Part shown: in pieces, positions 26,464 to 37,488 of the stretch | Numbering within the stretch: the stretch's first letter is position 1 | Layout: every line of letters starts with the position of its first letter | Program-made: the position numbers and the translations under genes | Source of the DNA: Neoconidiobolus thromboides FSU 785 | Taxonomy: Eukaryota; Entomophthoromycota; Entomophthoromycetes; Entomophthorales; Neoconidiobolaceae | Reading direction: 5' to 3' | DNA length: 57,109 nt | Assembly (NCBI GenBank): GCA_025603075.1 | Contig: MU626390.1 | Span: 1-57,109, forward strand | The notes under the pieces: model-generated | What the model saw: only the letters and a program-made list of their open reading frames with translations | Databases searched by the model: none | What the model was told of the DNA's origin: nothing

Positions 26464-26846
26464 TTACGAGTTTTTAGAAAATCACTTATTACGATTTATT
26501 ATCTAGCTTTTTTAATGCACTTATAAATGGTGAATGTTTTTATTTATTATCTTTTTTCCTTTTGAGGCTTGATGTATAATTTTATTTTAAAATTGATGCT
26601 TTGTGATTTGTTCATTAAATTATTACTTTTAGTATTTTATTATTGTTGTTACTATTAAACTATATATCTAAAAAATTTATATAATCCTTAGCCTAATAAT
26701 TACGTGTCGAAAATTTAGATAAAAATTAAGGTGATCCAAAAAGAATTATATCCTTATAAAACATTATGGGAAATTAATTTCCAACAAAAAATATTTTTGA
26801 TATTTTATAATTTATAACTCTTTTAATAGAAAAATAAAACCTAAAA
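26464..26846. other. Intergenic spacer
   Basis: About 380 nt of AT-rich DNA between NDUFS8 and RPC19, same strand. Nothing recognised. Confidence 0.4.
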
Positions 26847-27305
26847 ATGAATACTGAACAAGAAATAGTAGACCAACAATTAAATGAAGGGGAAGTAATA
26901 GGCGCTGAAAATGAAATTGAACTTGAGGAAGGAATGGACAAGATCAAGATTATAAGTGGCAATAAAGATTTAACGAGTACCACTTTTCAATTAAAAGAAG
27001 AGGATCATACTCTTGGTAACGCATTAAGGTGGACAGTTGCAAAAGATCAAAAAGTAGAATATGTTGGCTATTCCATCCCTCATCCTTCAGAACCATTATT
27101 GAATTTCCGTATCCAAACCTTTAACGATACTACTAGTGTCCGAGCTATGGAAGACGGATTAGATAACTTGATTGCTATTTCTAAACACATCAATGATCAA
27201 TTCATTCAAGAAATGGAAAAGAAAGAGTATGAAGTATGCGAGGACGAGTTATTCCTTGTGAGTAGAAAAAGAGAAAGTAAATTAAATGAGGATGTCATGG
27301 AATAA
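26847..27305 (+). CDS. RPC19: RNA polymerase I/III shared subunit AC19 (RPAC2)
   Basis: Alpha-like assembly subunit shared by RNA polymerases I and III; pairs with AC40 in the nucleus/nucleolus. A single exon of 152 aa, close to yeast Rpc19 (142). The N-terminal ~40 residues are acidic and poorly conserved. The RpoA-dimerisation domain follows: STTFQLKEEDHTLGNALRWT, VEYVGYSIPHPSEPLLNFRI and QTFNDTTSVRAMEDGLDNLI. The tail is charged. Start chosen at the first ATG of the open frame, preceded by AAAA. RRP43 starts 235 nt downstream on the same strand. Confidence 0.95.
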   Translation: MNTEQEIVDQQLNEGEVIGAENEIELEEGMDKIKIISGNKDLTSTTFQLKEEDHTLGNALRWTVAKDQKVEYVGYSIPHPSEPLLNFRIQTFNDTTSVRAMEDGLDNLIAISKHINDQFIQEMEKKEYEVCEDELFLVSRKRESKLNEDVME

Positions 27306-27540
27306 CTTCTATTATTGTTTTGTTGTATGAAATAATAGTAGTGTTATTATTGTTATAGATAATTTATGAGATAAATAAAGATATATACAAGTTAACTTTT
27401 AAATTTTCTATTATAGTGTTCAGCATATTTTAAAATAACATTTTGGTTTAAAATTTTCGTCAATTTTTTCAATTTATAAAATTAGACATTTTTAAAAATT
27501 CCATTTTCTACATTTTATTAAGACAAACTAGGAAAGTAAA

Positions 27541-28654
27541 ATGAAATCCAATAAATTAAATGAAGAAGCGTTGGCATTCCAACGTATGCATCCAAAAGAA
27601 TACATGAGAAAGTTTTTAAACTTAAACTTAAGAATTGATGGTAGGAATATAGACCAATGCAGAACTATTCATTTAAATCAAAGTACTATTTTAATATTTT
27701 AAATGTATAGTTACTAACATAATGCAATTTACTCAATAGATACAATAACTACTTCGGAGGGTTCAGTGATTTTGAGGATAGGCAAAACTATGGTAGTTAC
27801 AGCTATAAAAGCTGAAATTGCAGAACCTAATTGGGAGTATCCAGACGAAGGTTATTTAGGTAATAACAAAAATAAAAACATTATATAAAGTAAGTGTATT
27901 GATTTGTAATTTAGTACCAAATGTTGAACTTGGCCCCTTATGCTCAAATAAAATAAAGCCAGGCCCACCAAATGACCAATCTATGATTTACAGTCATATT
28001 GTTAATCAGTTGTTAAATATGTAAGTTATTAATTAGGATCAAGTAAACAAATAATAATTAATAACAATAAAGCAATTCTCTATTTGATAAAAAGCAATTA
28101 GTGATTGAAGTTGGAAAAGCAGTCTGGACATTATATATAGATACCATTTGTCTATCTGATGATGGTAATGTATTAGACGCCTCAATTATTTCCACTATAT
28201 TAGCATTAAAAAATGGTAACTATTCAATCGTTTTTATCCCTGGTTATCATTTATAGTTTAATCTTTAGTTCAATTACCCAAGTTGGTACTTGATGAAGAG
28301 CAAGGGGTTTATACGGTAGTTGATAAGGAGTTTGATTCTTTAACTGTAAATTATAACTTATTTCCATTATCCTTCGTAAAATTTGATAGGTAAGATTAGA
28401 TTACTAATTTAATACAAACAATTGAATAACAATAATACTGTAGCGGCATAATACTAAGTGATCCCAACAATTTTGAGCAAGAAATGATAAGAAATTATTT
28501 ATTAATTATAGTAAATGATGATAATGATTTGATTTATACTTATAAATATGGAGATAAGTTAATTAATAAACAAGAACTTAGAGAGTGCTTGCAGTTAACA
28601 AAGGAGCGTGTTAATTATATAAAATCCATCATTTATCCAAATGATGTTGAGTAA
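27541..28654 (+). CDS. RRP43: Exosome core subunit RRP43 (EXOSC8-like)
   Basis: RNase PH-fold ring subunit of the RNA exosome, structural rather than catalytic in eukaryotes, involved in 3' processing and decay of RNA. Six exons: 27541-27682, 27740-27859, 27915-28020, 28073-28215, 28269-28389 and 28444-28654, giving 280 aa (human EXOSC8 is 276). Matches by motif: FQRMHPKEYMRKFL, LRIDGRNIDQCRTIHLNQ, ITTSEGSVILRIGKTMVVTA, GYLVPNVELGPLCSNKIKPG, IEVGKAVWTLYIDTICLSDD and GNVLDASIISTILALKN. Rrp42 and Rrp45 share the fold, but the PNVELGPLCS...GPP block fits RRP43/EXOSC8 best. It runs towards the convergent TPI1 gene; the stop codons are only 85 nt apart. Confidence 0.9.
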
Positions 28655-28739
28655 GCTTTGAATAGAAATAAATAAAATGATTATATTAAGATAAATACTA
28701 AAATTTTGTACTATGCTTATTATCTTTATTTAATAAAAA

Positions 28740-29749
<1,010 letters not shown>

Positions 29750-30460
29750 TTTGTGTTGTTATAAAAGTTACAAGTTAAAATATAAAGATTTAATCCTTTA
29801 TCGCTATCTTTTATAGTTATATTTTCGTCATCAAATTACATCTTCGCTTTTTAATTGCTTTCATGACTATTTCATCCATTTTTATTGGTCTAATTTAAGA
29901 TTGGGTCAATAAGTACTTATTTTCAAGATTTAATTAGCCTTTTCGTATCTTTTTTGCAAAAGTTGTTTTATGTTTCATATGCATCCTGTTAGTTATATCT
30001 TTATGATTTTTACTACCTATATTTAATAACCGACACTCTTACTTTATTATATAAATTAAACAACTAATTATTTAAAAATGAATAACAATTATTATTTAAC
30101 TAACACTTTTTCACCTATTTAGGAAGAAGCTACTCAAAGTTATTTTTTGGAGATGCAATTTTTTTTAAAATCTCGATATATTATTGGATGAGTAGAATCA
30201 ACCAAGTAAATGTAAAAAATTAAACTCAATAGCAAATAACAAGATAAATAATCTTATTGGTTAGGTATAGACTAGCTTAATAGTAGTTACTAATGATGTT
30301 GGAAATTAATTAAATAGCTTGGTGCTAAAAAAGAAACCTATGTTTATTCAAAGTTTTTCCAAGATAACAGATGCATAAATTAAATAGGAATTCTCATAAA
30401 CCAGTCTTGTGTTTAACTTACTTTCTTTCTTAAAAGCTAAACTAAATACAAGACTAAAAA
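29750..30460. other. Divergent intergenic spacer
   Basis: About 710 nt between TPI1 and the first zinc-cluster gene. AT-rich; no RNA gene or MITE copy recognised. Confidence 0.4.
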
Positions 30461-32143
30461 ATGACCAATAGCATAGATACGAGCGCACATAGTTGTGACA
30501 CATGCACGTACGGACACCGAAAATGTGATAGAAAAAAACCTAGCTGCGACACATGTATTGATTTAAAGGAGCAATGCAGTTATACAAGAAAACCAAAACA
30601 TACCAAAAAGCTACACTTTATAGAAAATAATATAAACAACTTCAAAGTCAATATAAATAATAAAAGTAACATAAATGATATTAAAAAAACAAGAGTTCGC
30701 TATAAAACTAAAATAATAAAGTTACCAGCTTGTTTTAATAACCCGTATACACCTCTTGGAATACTAAATAGTATCACCAATAAGAATTTATTTGAGAACT
30801 TAATGACTATCTTTTTATATCCCTCCCCGCTTAAATCGAGTATTGGCCTTAGTTTTATCTTAAAAATAAGTGAAGGTTTTAAAGTTTACATAAAGCAGCA
30901 AAGTAGTGACAAGAAACAAATGGTAGTAGAAAAGGAGTTTCAAAGTTGGCATCCAGTATTGAAACAAGCATATGCTCATTTTTTTAACACGAGTAATAAA
31001 AGCTACCCCCTTTTTATCCAATCTAAGTTTGATTTTGATAGTAAAAGCAATACGTTAAAATTGTGTATTTTATTGGCCGGGTTGTATGGAATGGAATCAA
31101 ACGAAGTAATAGCTAAAATAATAAAATTTATTGTAAATGAGTTGTATAAAGAACTAGGAACACCTTATAGGATTAAACTAACATTGCAAAATATCCAAAG
31201 TGTGTTTATAATGATTACTGGATGCTATAAAACAGAATGGATCACTCCAAATATTGAAAGATACCTTCATTTTTTAACTATTTCTTCTAGTTCAATTGGA
31301 CTGCATTTAACTCCTAATGACCTTCCACTTGTTTGTAAAATTGAAAGAGTCATGCTATATTCTGTTATGAACCTTTTTTCTATTAATTTATCATTATCGT
31401 TTGGCTCCAGTATAATATTACCCTATCGCCCTAAAATATTAAACTTGGCTTTTAAGAAGGTTTTAAACAGTTTGTTTTTAAAGAGAAGGCCAAATTATAG
31501 TGCATGTAAAGTGGATTTTGATTTCTGTTATAGTATTGTTATCACTTCATTCTTCAATGAATTGAGTTCAATCACATTTGCAATTAGAGTATTAAAGGAT
31601 GAATATGTGAGTTTAGATAAAACCCAAATAGTCAATGAGTTGAAAATTGAACAATTAATAGAAAGGATTCAAAAACTTGAAAAAAATTATTTGATCATAT
31701 TCACGAGCGTTGAGATTCAATTTGATTTAAAAATGAGTTATGAACACTATAAACTATTACTTATTTGTAACTATTATATCTACTTTATACTCTCTTTAAA
31801 GTTCTATAACTCAAGTAAATCTTATCAGTTTGATCGTGCTGAATTCATCTGTAACGATAGCAATTATATAACTAAAGTTTTAATCCAGGGTTATTTAACT
31901 CTTTACTACTGTTTAAAATTACCTGCCAACTATTTAACAAATATTGAACTAGGGATGGCTCTACAAGTAGTGATATTTTTAGCTAGATTTAAGCATAAGT
32001 CGGAAGTCAAAGTGGATACAATTATTCAAAAGTATTTAAATAGTTTAAAGTATTTACTTACAATTGGGACAGTAGCTAATGTGGCTTATTATAATATTGA
32101 GCTGGCTAGTGCTGTACTGTATATATTTAACGCCAAAAAATAA
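30461..32143 (+). CDS. Zn2Cys6 transcription factor, local paralog family member A
   Basis: Probable nuclear DNA-binding regulator. A single exon of 560 aa. An N-terminal binuclear zinc cluster at residues 12-39 has spacing C-X2-C-X6-C-X6-C-X2-C-X6-C with HRKCDRKKP in the recognition helix/loop. After a Lys/Asn-rich linker comes the motif LFENLMTIFLYPSPLKS, shared with members B and D, then a long helical middle region with SYPLFIQSKFDFDSK, LYGMESNEV, LQNIQSVFIMI, FILSLKFYN and a C-terminal GMALQVVIFLARFK. These blocks recur in the genes at 37489-39216, 41488-43269 and 46900-48618, and in a pseudogene at 44570-45870. The targets are unknown, with no biosynthetic enzyme adjacent. The middle region resembles a diverged fungal TF regulatory domain; I do not recognise a named subfamily. 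Confidence 0.85.
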   Translation: MTNSIDTSAHSCDTCTYGHRKCDRKKPSCDTCIDLKEQCSYTRKPKHTKKLHFIENNINNFKVNINNKSNINDIKKTRVRYKTKIIKLPACFNNPYTPLGILNSITNKNLFENLMTIFLYPSPLKSSIGLSFILKISEGFKVYIKQQSSDKKQMVVEKEFQSWHPVLKQAYAHFFNTSNKSYPLFIQSKFDFDSKSNTLKLCILLAGLYGMESNEVIAKIIKFIVNELYKELGTPYRIKLTLQNIQSVFIMITGCYKTEWITPNIERYLHFLTISSSSIGLHLTPNDLPLVCKIERVMLYSVMNLFSINLSLSFGSSIILPYRPKILNLAFKKVLNSLFLKRRPNYSACKVDFDFCYSIVITSFFNELSSITFAIRVLKDEYVSLDKTQIVNELKIEQLIERIQKLEKNYLIIFTSVEIQFDLKMSYEHYKLLLICNYYIYFILSLKFYNSSKSYQFDRAEFICNDSNYITKVLIQGYLTLYYCLKLPANYLTNIELGMALQVVIFLARFKHKSEVKVDTIIQKYLNSLKYLLTIGTVANVAYYNIELASAVLYIFNAKK

Positions 32144-33610
32144 GTACAACTAAGTTAGCTTATAAGCAGTAAAGTCACAAATTAAATAAAAATACTTGGA
32201 TTTTAATTCTAATTTCAATTTTAATATTGTTTACAAAATGCACTATAAAGAATTCTTACATTAACTTTACCCCAAAATTACAAGGAATAAAATTAGAATA
32301 AAATTTTACCAAACTCATTTATATCTAGCACCATCCAAAGCTTATAAAAATCAAATAATATATTTATAGTCTTATTTTCGTTATATTTTATTATGTTTTT
32401 ATCCTTTTACAGCAACTTTAATTACTACAAGCTTTTTACTATTTTATTAGTGATTTTATTAAACTTTTTAAATCAAGGAATATACTAAATATAGAGAGAC
32501 TAAACAATAAAAAATGGCTAACGTTTTTAATAATATTACTACTATTGATTATAACTACTGCCCTTAACTTTTAGTAAGACATGTAGTATTATTTTTTAAA
32601 ATCTTGGAGGAGTTATAAATTAGTAAGAGCTTTATGAGGTACCACATATAATGTTTTCTGATATTATTCATACATACAGGTAAGTATACTAATATTAATT
32701 TCAGTTCTCTCTAAAAGCCTTTTCTTAAAATACCTAATTTATTAATGTAGTAATGCAATTAAGTTAATTTATAATAATTTGTTAGCAAGCGGTTATTTAT
32801 GTTTTACACTTTAAAGTGTTTGAATTTAATATTATAATTATACGGCTTTAAGCTATCGCGCATAAAAACAATATTGATCAATGACCCCACTTATGGTATA
32901 TAGGTCTAGTGCTTATTTCGCAAGACAAAGTTAATATTTGATATTAAATTTTAATGTTTAACCAATACCGACTATAATGTACCCAAATTTGTTAATATTT
33001 CAATAAACTTATGTGAAATTGTAACTTTGTTTTAATTTTATTTATTTTATATTAATTACTTACTATTTTATACTTTCAAAAACAATACTATTATAAATTA
33101 ATAAAATTCTTTATCATCGCTTAATAACAATATAGTTTGTAAGTTTCTTACAAATTTGATACTATTTATAACTCTGCTTAAATCGGATATTATATATTTT
33201 AAGCAGAAGGTGAGATCATATCCTTTACCAACATAACATTTTCCCTTTTATTTTAACGTAATCAACTAAGCATTATTTCAATAATGATTAAATGATTGGT
33301 AATTTTTATTACCTTTTAGATCAACCTGATGCCCCTCTTTAATCCACTAATTAAAACCCTAAATAACTATAAAGCTTAAAATGGGGGTGGGGCAAAAAGT
33401 AAAATTTCATTGGCTTAATTCCCAAATTAAAATATTTGAATAAAACTCCATCCCCAATATATCAAATTTAGCTAATATTTAAACAAACAAGATCCAAATT
33501 TAAGATTCAAATCTATTAATTCAATCTTTAACATCACTTCCAACTTATTTTAATGGAAATATAAAACTAAATTTATCATTTTTTATTTAATTCAATAGTT
33601 TTAGTTTAAA
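32144..33610. other. Intergenic spacer
   Basis: About 1.5 kb, AT-rich, with a short G-rich string (GGGGGTGGGG) near 33382. No gene, RNA or MITE copy recognised. Confidence 0.35.
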
Positions 33611-34684
33611 ATGAATACTTTAAGCCCAAAGATTATATCTCCTTTAGCTCGTCCATTACGTGGTGTATTATCTCCGACCTTAAGATTTAGTTATAAACCA
33701 TTACTACAAACCTACTCTACTCCAAATAAGCCAATTTCTACTTTCAAACAACAGGAGCGCAATTTGTCTACTACCAGTTCTAACTTTGAACCTGCATCCT
33801 CATTATTAGTAGAAAAAAGTTCAGTTTCTACTCAAGACATCAACGTTACAGAATCAAAACAATTGTTTGATAGAGTGTGGGAAAAAATAGAAAATGAAGT
33901 AGGTTTACTTAATTTTACCATGCCAAGAGATATCTTGTTTTTAATTGGAGCACCAGGCTCAGGAAAGGGTACGGTTACGCCGCATATAATTGAAGCCCAG
34001 CGCTCAACAAATACGCCAATTTGTATGAGTTCTTTATTAAAATCACCGGCAATGAAAGAACTAATTGATCAAGGTATAATGATTGATGATGCTACGGTAT
34101 TAGAACATTTAATATTTGCATGTATGGAACGTGATCAATCAGTACCATTAATTGTAGATGGATTTCCGAGAACCCAGATACAGGTAGACTGTTTAGTTCA
34201 TCTTTCTAACAAGTTAAAGCAGCTTAATCAATCTTCTCTAAACACTGGTTTGACCCAACGTTTCCCTTTACCTTCTTTTAAAGTAGCCATTTTGTATATT
34301 TCAAAACAAACCAGTTTAGTTCGTCAGATGCAAAGGGGTATGCAAGCCAAATTGCATAATCAAAAGGTGTTGGAAAGTGGTAAAGGAAGCCTTATAGAAG
34401 AAAGATGTACTGATCTTAGTGAACAACTTGTTCTTACCCGTTACAAAGCTTTTGAACAAAACATGGGTTCAGTAACATGTTTGATGAAACATTTTCCATT
34501 CCATATGATAAATGCAGACTGTCAACTTCAAGAAGTGATTACCAATTTATTAGAAATTTTTAATTCTTCTTACCCTCAACCAGAATCCAGTCAACTTAAT
34601 CCTATTCAATCAAAGAACGCAAAGCCTATCTGGCATGGGTTTAAGAACTCAAATCATTCCGCTTTAGAGAGTTTTTTTATTTAA
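33611..34684 (+). CDS. Divergent mitochondrial adenylate kinase-like P-loop kinase
   Basis: A single exon of 357 aa. The N-terminal ~80 residues lack acidic residues early on and are rich in Ser/Thr/Arg/Lys (MNTLSPKIISPLARPLRGVL), consistent with a mitochondrial presequence. The kinase core has a perfect P-loop GAPGSGKGT (113-121) and the NMP-kinase signature IVDGFPRT (181-188). It ends with a long acidic/basic helix region RCTDLSEQLVLTRYKAFEQ and the final-strand motif FPFHMINADCQLQEV. Two features are unusual: the AMP-site DLLR motif is MSSLLKS, and the canonical LID segment with paired arginines is replaced by LVRQMQRGMQAKLHNQK. It could be a low-activity adenylate kinase or a kinase for another nucleoside monophosphate. 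It is the only non-regulatory gene inside the transcription-factor block. Confidence 0.8.
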   Translation: MNTLSPKIISPLARPLRGVLSPTLRFSYKPLLQTYSTPNKPISTFKQQERNLSTTSSNFEPASSLLVEKSSVSTQDINVTESKQLFDRVWEKIENEVGLLNFTMPRDILFLIGAPGSGKGTVTPHIIEAQRSTNTPICMSSLLKSPAMKELIDQGIMIDDATVLEHLIFACMERDQSVPLIVDGFPRTQIQVDCLVHLSNKLKQLNQSSLNTGLTQRFPLPSFKVAILYISKQTSLVRQMQRGMQAKLHNQKVLESGKGSLIEERCTDLSEQLVLTRYKAFEQNMGSVTCLMKHFPFHMINADCQLQEVITNLLEIFNSSYPQPESSQLNPIQSKNAKPIWHGFKNSNHSALESFFI

Positions 34685-35166
34685 GGCGTCTTAAAAGTTA
34701 TTTCAATATTTAGCTAGTGATATTAGCCTGTTTAGAATTTTAATAAACTAATTTATTCATAATTTGTTTGGTTTCTAGCCTATTTTTTGATAATTAAGTT
34801 AAAAGGAATAATAAAAAGTCAATACATCATATATTAAAGATAAACACTAAACAATACTAATATTGTCATGAATCAAACAGTAATGAAACTGTAGCTAATT
34901 TATCGATATTTGATATTTGAGGTCAATATTATTAAAATGATTTTAAATTTTGACCCTTTTCAAATTAATTAAAATTTCTCATGTTCTAGAATTTTCACGA
35001 TTTTGCCCCTTTGTAAAACAGTCACCATTTAAAGCCACTACTTAGGATTGAACCAAATTTGCAATTTTAGTTAAATAATTGAGACCAAATTATAAGTTTT
35101 TAGTGAAAATCCAGTTTGATTAAAATTTGTTAAGTTTGCCAAGCTTCTCTAATCATTCTTTCAAAA
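34685..35166. other. Intergenic spacer
   Basis: About 480 nt. I searched it for a Zn2Cys6 exon belonging to the following gene: the Cys codons needed for a C-X2-C-X6-C pattern are not present in any frame I could read. Nothing else seen. Confidence 0.4.
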
Positions 35167-36870
35167 ATGGAAGTAAGAAAGAGGAATCGACCCCAAAAAA
35201 TAAGAAGCCAAGCGGACGCGTTTAGAATAAGACTTGACAACTTGGAGATATTAATAAACAATTCTAAAAGTATATTGCAGTGTAGTAATAAGGATATTAA
35301 AGGTCTAACATATGGTAATTTTAAAATAATCAAATAATACTAATTAAGATTTTTAGAATATATAAGATGGATTAATGTTATTTTAAAAGAGTTGAATGAA
35401 AATAACATAAAATGTATCGAATATGAGACAGAGATACTCGCTTATGAGTATAAGATAAAGTCGGCTATATTAAATTTTCACAAATACTATGACTCAAATG
35501 AACGTTATTTTACTATAGATAATAAAATAATAATAAATATCGGACAAAAATATGGCACATTCTTAGAACAAGGGAGAGAAGTTTTTGTCAAAGTAATCGA
35601 CCCTTATAAATTATGGTTTGAGAATTTGAATGAATACGTTGATCTAAATCGAAAGCCTGATTTATTATCTTGCGCATATTTAGCAATGTTAGCAAGGTTT
35701 ACACTATCTCGCAAGGGAAGCCTTTACAAATATATATATGGGAGCTGCTTAAGGAAAATAAAGCAGCTCTTACCACTGGCTTATTCCTCACCTACTTATA
35801 GCGATATTGTTGCGCTTGGCTTGCTAACCTATGTTAGTTTAACACATTTCAATTATGCTAAAGCCAAACTTTATTACACTTCTGCTATCAGAATGGCAGA
35901 ATGCTTGAATTATAACAATTGTGATAATCAGTTTGCTAATTCTAGTGATTTTGAAAAAGGAACCAAGCTTTGGAAAACGCTGTATGTAAATTATCTTATA
36001 TTATGCTCTACCATACCTGATTTTCCTTTAATACGTTTTGATATTCAGGTACTATCACCATTCATTCAAAATAGTAGGAAAGTAAACAACTTCGATTTTA
36101 AATCTTTAGTTAAAAAGGGACTTGTTGGAGAGTGGTTACAAACCACAGTTGTAAAGAATATAGGAGAAGTTAATATGAAAATAGCCAATCATGTATACAA
36201 ATTAAAACTAAAGTATAATGAAAAAGATTATTCTAAAATACCAGTCGAAGAATTAAAATTATCTTCAGATGATTTCAGTTTTTGTTTGGTTTCTATTCTA
36301 AACTTGAATCAAACCTATCAATTTGACGGTGATCGAGAAGACAATCACGGCTCTAATTTGCATTATTATTTTTATATTATACAACAAACAAATTTTATTT
36401 CATTGTATTACCCTTCAGTGTTGATATACCCAAAACCAATTATTTTTCCAAGACATGAAATAGAGTTGCTATTCGAGATTTCTAACAAGATTAGTGAAAG
36501 CTTTTTAGATAAAGATATCTACTTAAATGTAGTAAAAAATACTTCATTTATTAAACTTACTCCTAGAGGCGATGAGATTCAATACCACGCAAATTATGAG
36601 CTACCCTATTTAAGTCAAATAATATATAGTATATATTTTTATTTCAATATACTGCATTTTAAAGATAACAACTACTTAGAGTTATATAATGAAAGTGAGA
36701 ATATTTGTTTGAAAATGATAGAAAAACTAAATCTATTACAAACATATAATAGTAAAAGAGTCTCAAGCCAAGCTAGGTTTGCTTTAGATTCCATTAAGAG
36801 TGCCCTTGATCACTATGAATTACCAAGCCATCTAGCAACTACTTTTAACCAACTTTCATATTTTAATTAA
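35167..36870 (+). CDS. Fungal transcription-factor regulatory-domain protein lacking a zinc cluster
   Basis: Two exons, 35167-35314 and 35357-36870, joined by a 42-nt intron with ACTAAT branch site and TTTTTAG acceptor; 553 aa. The first exon reads MEVRKRNRPQKIRSQADAFR and continues as a Leu/Ile-rich coiled coil (RIRLDNLEILI), which is what normally follows a Zn2Cys6 cluster. No cluster precedes it. The body looks like the fungal TF middle homology region: FHKYYDSNERYF, DLLSCAYLAMLARFT, LPLAYSSPTYSDIVALGLL, and YYTSAIRMAECLNY, which resembles the family's GxAIRMAxxLGL signature. It is not closely similar to members A-D. Either the DNA-binding exon was lost or the protein works as a partner or modulator. 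Gene end and frame are clear; the start is less certain. Confidence 0.7.
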
Positions 36871-37488
36871 AATTGTAACAATAAAATAATGTGTAATGAG
36901 ATAATACAATCAAATTTTTTACACTTTCAATGCTAATTTTTCATACAAAGGGCCATAATAAGCAATTAATTCAAGTTCTATATAAAATCGTGGTCATTTA
37001 CTTTATATTTGAGATAATGAACACGAAAAGAATAAGTATGTACCAAGGATCTGTGTATACACTTAAAGCCATTAATTGAATATTTGACTATATTTATTTC
37101 ATTTTTACTACTTGGTAAACTTTAATATGATCAAATGATAAATATAAAGAGTAGCGGCTGCTTTAAGGTATTAAGGGGTATACAGGAAGATTGGCTTTAC
37201 ATGTTATTATTTGTTTGATTTTGATTTTATTTTTACAAATTTGTTTAAACATAGTTTAATAATATTAGGGGGGGTGTTTTTTTGTTTAAGAATTTTACTA
37301 CAATCTTTCCACTCAAGTAGTGCTTAAGATAGAAAAAGTAATGAAGTTAAAAAGAATATCCCCATTATTTATTTTTTACTTTTTAGTCGAATATAAGAAT
37401 TTTATTTGATAAATTATAAATAATAAATAGTATTAACATTCAATAGCTTATAAAACAATGAAGTTGAAAGTTTATTAAAATTTAAATT
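36871..37488. other. Convergent spacer with one MITE
   Basis: About 620 nt between convergent genes; holds MITE copy 11 and otherwise AT-rich DNA. Confidence 0.45.
37268..37364 (-). mobile_element. MITE copy 11 (orientation B)
   Basis: Left end altered to a G run (GGGGGGGTGTTTTTTTG), core CCACTCAAGTAGTGCTTAAG, right end ATATCCCCA. TA at 37266-37267 on the left only; the right flank reads TTA. Confidence 0.78.

Noticed and set aside
35030-35110. Possible tRNA T-arm (GGTTCAATCC on the minus strand)
   Set aside because: The flanking bases do not form a T-stem and no acceptor or anticodon stem can be drawn around it.
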